Origin: Xestospongia bergquistia | Lineage: Eukaryota > Porifera > Demospongiae > Haplosclerida > Petrosiidae | NCBI GenBank assembly: GCA_963965975.1 | Contig: OZ014420.1 | Coordinates: 2,382,001-2,446,000 of the forward strand | Direction: 5' to 3' | DNA: 64,000 nt | In this document: positions 59,201-64,000 of the stretch, one piece after another | How positions within the stretch are numbered: position 1 is the first letter of the stretch | How the letters are laid out: each line of letters opens with the position of its first letter | The notes under the pieces: model-generated | Seen by the model: only the letters and a program-made list of their open reading frames with translations | Database searches by the model: none | Told to the model about the DNA's origin: nothing | Translations under genes and position numbers: made by a program

Positions 59201-62200
59201 GATCGGTAATGCAAACTAACTAACTCAAATGTTAAAAGCTGTTTATTTAGTTAGTGCCATAAGGTCGTCTAGACAGAGCTGTTTACTTTATAAATTTCAC
59301 TCAAAAGTCTAAACTTTCTAAAGTCTTTAACTTAAAGATTTAGAGCATCATGCAAACAAAGTTACTAAACTGTTAATACAAGTTTGCTTAGTTAGTCCCA
59401 TTAAGTCCTTTAGACTGAGTTAATGCAAACTAACTTACTAAACTGTTAATACCCGTTCATTTAGTTAGTGCCATAAAGTCCTTTAGACTGAGCAGTTTAC
59501 TTTATAAACTTCTCTCAATAGTCTAAACCTACTAAAGTCTTTAATTGAAAGACTTTAGAGCGTTAATGCAAACTAACTTACTAAACTGTTAATAGCTGTT
59601 TATATAGTTAGTGCCATAAAGTCCTTTAGACTGAGCAGTTTACTTTATAAACTTCTCTCTATAGTCTAAACCTTCTAAAGTCTTTAACTTAAAGACTTTA
59701 GAGCGTTAACGCAAAGTAACTTACTAAACTGTTAATAGCTGCTTATTTAGTAAGTGCGATAAAGTCCTTTCGACTGAGCAGTTTACTTTATAAACTTCTC
59801 TCAATAGTCTAAATCTAATAAAGTCTTTAATTGAAAGACTTTAGAGCGTTAATGCAAACTAACTTACTAAACTGTTAATAGCTGTTTATTTAGTTAGTGC
59901 CATAAAGTCCTTTAGACTGAGCAGTTTACTTTATAAACTTCTCTCAATAGTCTAAACCTTCTAAAGTCTTTAACTTAAAGGCTTTAGAGCGTTAATGCAA
60001 ACAAACTTACTAAACTGTTAATAGCTGTTTCTTTAGTTAGTGCCATAAAGTCCTTTAGACTGAGCAGTTTACTTTATAAACTTCTCTCAATAGTCTAAAC
60101 CTACTGAAGCCTTTAACTTAAAGACTTTAGAGCGTTAATGCAAACTAACTTACTAAACTGTTAATAGCTGTTTATTTAGTTACTGACATAAAGTCCTTTA
60201 GACTGAGCAGTTTACTTTATAAACTTCTCTCAATAGTCTAAACCCTCTAAAGTCTTTAACTTAAAGACTTTAGAGCGTTAATGCAAACTAACTTACTAAA
60301 CTGTTAATAGCTGTTTATTTAGTTAGTGCCATAAAGTCCTTTAGACTGAGCAGTTTACTTTATAAACCTCTCTCAATAGTCTAAACCTTCTAAAGTCTTT
60401 AACTTAAAGACTTTATAGCGTTAATGCAAACTAACTTACTAAACTGTTAATAGTTGTTTATTTAGTTAATGCCATAAAGTCCTTTAGACTGAGCAGTTTA
60501 CTTTATAAACTTCTCTCAATAGTCTAAAGACTTTAGAGCGTTAATGCAAAGTAACTTACTAAACTGTTAATAGCTTTTTATTTAGTTAGTGCCATAAAGT
60601 CCTTTAGACTGAGCAGTTCACTTCATAAACTTCTCTCGATAGTCTAAAGACTTTAGAGCGTTAATGCAAAGTAACTTACTAAACTGTTAATAGCTGTTTA
60701 CTTAGTTAGTGCCATAAAGTCCTTTAGAATGAGCAGTTTACTTTATAAACTTCTCTCGATAGTCTAAACCTTCTAAAGTCTTTAACTTAAAGACTTTAGA
60801 GCGTTAATGCAAACTAACTTACTAAACTGTTAATAGCTGTTTATTTAGTTAGTGCCATAAAGTCCTTTAGACAGAGCAGTTTACTTTATAAAATCTCTAA
60901 ACAGTCTAAACGTTCTAATCTCTTTAACTTAAAGACTTTAGAGCGTTAATGCAAAGTCACTTACTAAACTGTTAATAGCTGTTTATTTAGTTCGTGCCAT
61001 ACAGTCCTTTAGACTGAGCAGTTTACTTTATAAAATTCTCTCAATAGTCTAAACCTTCTAAAGTCTTTAACTTAAAGACTTTAGAGCGTTAATGCAAACT
61101 AACTTACTAAACTGTTAATAGCTGTTTATTTAGTTAGTGCCATAAAGTCCTTTAGACTGAGCAGTTTACTTTATAAACTTCTCTCAATAGTCTAAATCTA
61201 CTAAAGTCTTTAACTTAAAGACTTTAGAGAGTTAATGCAAACTAACTTACTAAACCGTTAATAGCTGTTTATTTAGTTAGTGCCATAAAGTCCTTTAGAC
61301 TGAGCAGTTTACTTTATAAACCTCTCTCCATAGTCTAAACCTTCTAAAGTCTTTAACTTAAAGACTTTAGAGCGTTAATGCAAACTAACTTACTAAACTG
61401 TTAATAGCTGTTTATTTAGTTAGTGCCATAATGTCCTTTAGACTGAGCAGTTTACTTTATAAACTTCTCTCAATAGTCTAAACCTTCTAAAGTCTTTAAC
61501 TTAAAGACTTTAGAGCGTAAATGCAAACTAACTTACTAAAATGTTAATAGCTGTTTATTTAGTTCGTGCCATAAAGTCCTTTAGACTGAGCAGTTTAGTT
61601 TATAAACTTCTCTCAATAGTCTAAACCTTCTAAAGTCTTTAACTTAAAGCTATAGAGCGTTAATGCAAACTAACTTACTAAACTGTTAGTAGGTGTTTAT
61701 TTAGTTAGTGCCATAAAGTCCTTTAGACTGAGCAGTTTACTTTATAAAATTCTCAATAGTCTAAACCTTCTAAAGTCTTTAACTTAAAGACTTTAGAGCG
61801 TTAATGCAAACTAACCTACCAAACTGTTAATAGCTGTTTATACAGTTACTGCCATAAAGTCCTTTAGACTGAGCAGTTTACTTTATAAAATTCTCTCAAT
61901 AGTCTAAACCTTCTAAAGTCTTTAACTTAAAGACTTTAGAGCATTAAGGCAAACTAACTTACTAAACTGTTAATAGCTGTTTATTTAGTTAGTGCCATAA
62001 AGTCCTTTAGACTGAGCAGTTTACTTTATAAACTTCTCTCAATAGTCTAAATCTACTAAAGTCTTTAACTTAAAGACTTTAGAGCGTTAATGCAAACTAA
62101 CTTACTAAACTGTTAATAGCTGTTTATTTAGTTAGTGCCATAAAGTCCTTTAGACTGAGCAGTTTACTTTATAAACTTCTCTCAATAGTCTAAACCTTCT

Positions 62201-64000
62201 AAAGTCTTTAAATTAAAAACTTTAGAGCGTTAATGCAAACTAACTTACTAAAGTCTTAATAGCTGTTTATTTAGTTAGTGCCATAAAGTCCTTTGGACTC
62301 AAAAGTTTACTTTATAAACTTCTCTCAATAGTCTAAACCTTCTAAAGTCTTTAACTTAAAGACCTTAGTGCGTTAATGCAAACTAACTTACTAAACTGTT
62401 AATAGCTGTTTTATTTAGTTAGTGCCATAAAGTCCTTTAGACTGAGCAGTTTACTTTATAAACTTCTCTCAATAGTCTAAATCTACTAAAGTCTTTAACT
62501 TAAAGACTTTAGAGCGTTAATGCAAACTAACTTACTAAACTGTTAATGGCTGTTTATTTAGTTAGTGCCATAAAGTCCTTTAGACTGAGCAGTTTACTTT
62601 ATAAACTTCTCTCAATAGTCTAAATCTACTAAAGTCTTTAACTTAAAGACTTTAGAGCGTTAATGCAAACTAACTTACTAAACTGTTAATAGCTGTTTAT
62701 TTAGTTAGTGCCATAAAGTCCTTTAGACTGAGCAGTTTACTTTATAAACTTCTCTCAATAGTCTAAACCTTCTAAAGTCTTTAACTTAAAGACTTTAGAG
62801 CGTTAATGCAAACTAACTTACTAAACTGTTAACAGCTGTTTTATTTAGTTAGTGCCATAAAGTCCTTTAGACAGAGCAGTTTACTTTATAAACCTCTCTC
62901 AATAGTCTAAATCTACTAAAGTCTTTAACTTAAACACTTTAAAGCGTTAATGCAAACTAACTTACTAGACTGTTAATAGCTGTTTATTTAGTTAGTGCCG
63001 TAAAGTCCTTTAGACTGAGCAGTTTACTTTATAAACTTCTCTCATTAGTCTAAACCTTCTAAAGTCTTTAAATTAAAGACTTTAGAGCGTTAATGCAAAC
63101 TAACTTACTAAACTGTTAATAGCTGTTTATTTAGTTAGTGCCATAAAGTCCTTTAGACTGAAAAGTTTACTTTATAAACTTCTCTCAATAGACTAAACCT
63201 TCTAAAGTCTTTAACTTAAAGACTTTATAGCGTTAATGCAAAGTAACTTACTAAACTGTTAATAGCTGTTTATTTAGTTAGTGCCATAAATTCCTTTAGA
63301 CTGAGCAGTATACTTTATAAACTTCTCTCAATAGTCTAAACCTTCTAAAGTCTTTAACTTCAAGACTTTAGAGCGTTAATGCAAACTAACTTACTAAACT
63401 GTTAATAGCTGTTTATTTAGTTAGTGCCATAAAGTCCTTTAGACTGAGCAGTTTACTTTATAAACCTCTCTCAATAGTCTAAACCTTCTAAAGTCTTTAA
63501 CTTAAAGACTTTAGAGGGTTAATGCAAACTAACTTACTAAACTGTTAATAGCTGTTTTATTTAGTTAGTGCTATAAAGTCCTTTAGACAGAGCAGTTTAC
63601 TTTATAAACCTCTCTCAATAGTCTAAATCTACTAAAGTCTTTAACTTAAAGACTTTGAAGCGTTAATGCAAAGTAACTTACTAGACTGTTAATAGCTGTT
63701 TATTTAGTTAGTGCCATAAAGTCCTTTAGACTGAGCAGTTTACTTTATAAACTTCTCTCAATAGTCTAAACCTTCTAAAGTCTTTAAATTAAAGACTTTA
63801 GAGCGTTAATGCAAAGTAACTTACTAAACTGTTAATAGGTGTTTATTTAGTTAGTGCCATAAAGTCCTTTAGACTGAAAAGTTTACTTTATAAACTTCTC
63901 TCAATAGTCTAAACCTTCTAAAGTCTTTAACTTAAAGACTTTAGAGCGTTAATGCAAAGTAACTTACTAAACTGTTAATAGCTGTTTTATTTATTTAGTG
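56268..64000 (-). repeat. 143-bp palindromic satellite, main array, to the window end
   Basis: About 54 tandem monomers in the reverse orientation. Spacing measured at CGTTAATGCA is 143 bp (62085, 62228, 62371) or 144 where an extra T is present (GCTGTTTTATTTAG). Each monomer holds CTAAAGTCTTTAA plus CTTAAAGACTTTAG, an almost perfect 27-bp palindrome. Monomers near 56.3-59 kb are diverged; those beyond 59.4 kb are nearly homogeneous. Variants recur with order (AGACAGAGCAG with ACTAGACTG; AAATTAAAGACTTT; ACTGAAAAGTTT), giving a 5-monomer, 715-bp higher-order unit at 62838-63552 and from 63553. The array runs off the window. Confidence 0.95.

Noticed and set aside
1..64000. CRISPR-like array reading of the regular repeats
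   Set aside because: Units are long, the spacers are homologous to each other, no cas genes are present, and the window is eukaryotic (introns, eukaryotic transposons).
1..64000. tRNA or rRNA genes
   Set aside because: I looked for B-box-like GGTTCGAATCC words and conserved rRNA blocks on both strands and saw none that fold convincingly.
56268..64000. CENP-B box in the 143-bp satellite
   Set aside because: No TTCG....A..CGGG motif is visible in the monomer; the palindrome is a different sequence.

Overview
This is a repeat-dominated, AT-rich stretch of a eukaryotic nuclear genome. I see no intact host protein-coding gene in it. GT-AG introns of about 46-158 nt, piggyBac and pogo/Tigger transposases, a Mutator-like TIR element family and a RecQ-helicase fragment point to an animal. 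The compact introns and element mix would fit a non-bilaterian such as a demosponge (Amphimedon-like), but the species assignment is an inference with low to moderate confidence. A 200-N assembly gap lies at 48538-48737.

Layout. (1) 1-31.2 kb: a complex satellite with a long monomer of about 480 bp and a short version of about 300 bp. It is organised as a 12.6-kb tandem segmental duplication (copy A 1022-13643, copy B 13644-about 23610) followed by a further partial copy (about 23830-26200). Riding in it are a 142-bp TIR element at matching sites, 37-bp minisatellites, and a captured two-exon fragment of a DUF2064-type glycosyltransferase gene. (2) 29.2-29.86 kb: a longer TIR element carrying a broken RecQ-type helicase fragment. 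(3) 31.3-34.3 kb: a decayed piggyBac transposon whose catalytic frame is interrupted by three TGA codons, abutting a truncated mariner-like MITE. (4) 35.75-39.63 kb: about 20 tandem copies of an exon-like unit (acceptor, about 59-nt block, GTAAGT donor), interrupted twice by the same RecQ-carrying TIR element. (5) 40-47.5 kb: gene and transposon debris. It holds two remnants of a Ty3/gypsy-like LTR element, a degenerate CCCTAAA-like tract, a C92-type papain-fold peptidase pseudogene, microsatellites and a second, more decayed piggyBac. (6) 47.6-64 kb: a second satellite of 143-bp monomers, each with a 27-bp palindrome, which switches orientation near 49.83 kb. It carries a clean 794-bp mariner-like MITE and a 4.74-kb pogo/Tigger transposon, each flanked by a TA duplication.

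Relations. Nearly everything is explained by satellite amplification plus transposon insertion, and shared insertions and indels let the order of events be read. The strongest candidates for something new are the exon-like tandem array (35.75-39.63 kb), the in-frame triplication of a symmetric 90-nt exon at the 3' end of the pogo transposase gene (52.35-52.93 kb), and the transport of host gene fragments by satellites and TIR elements.
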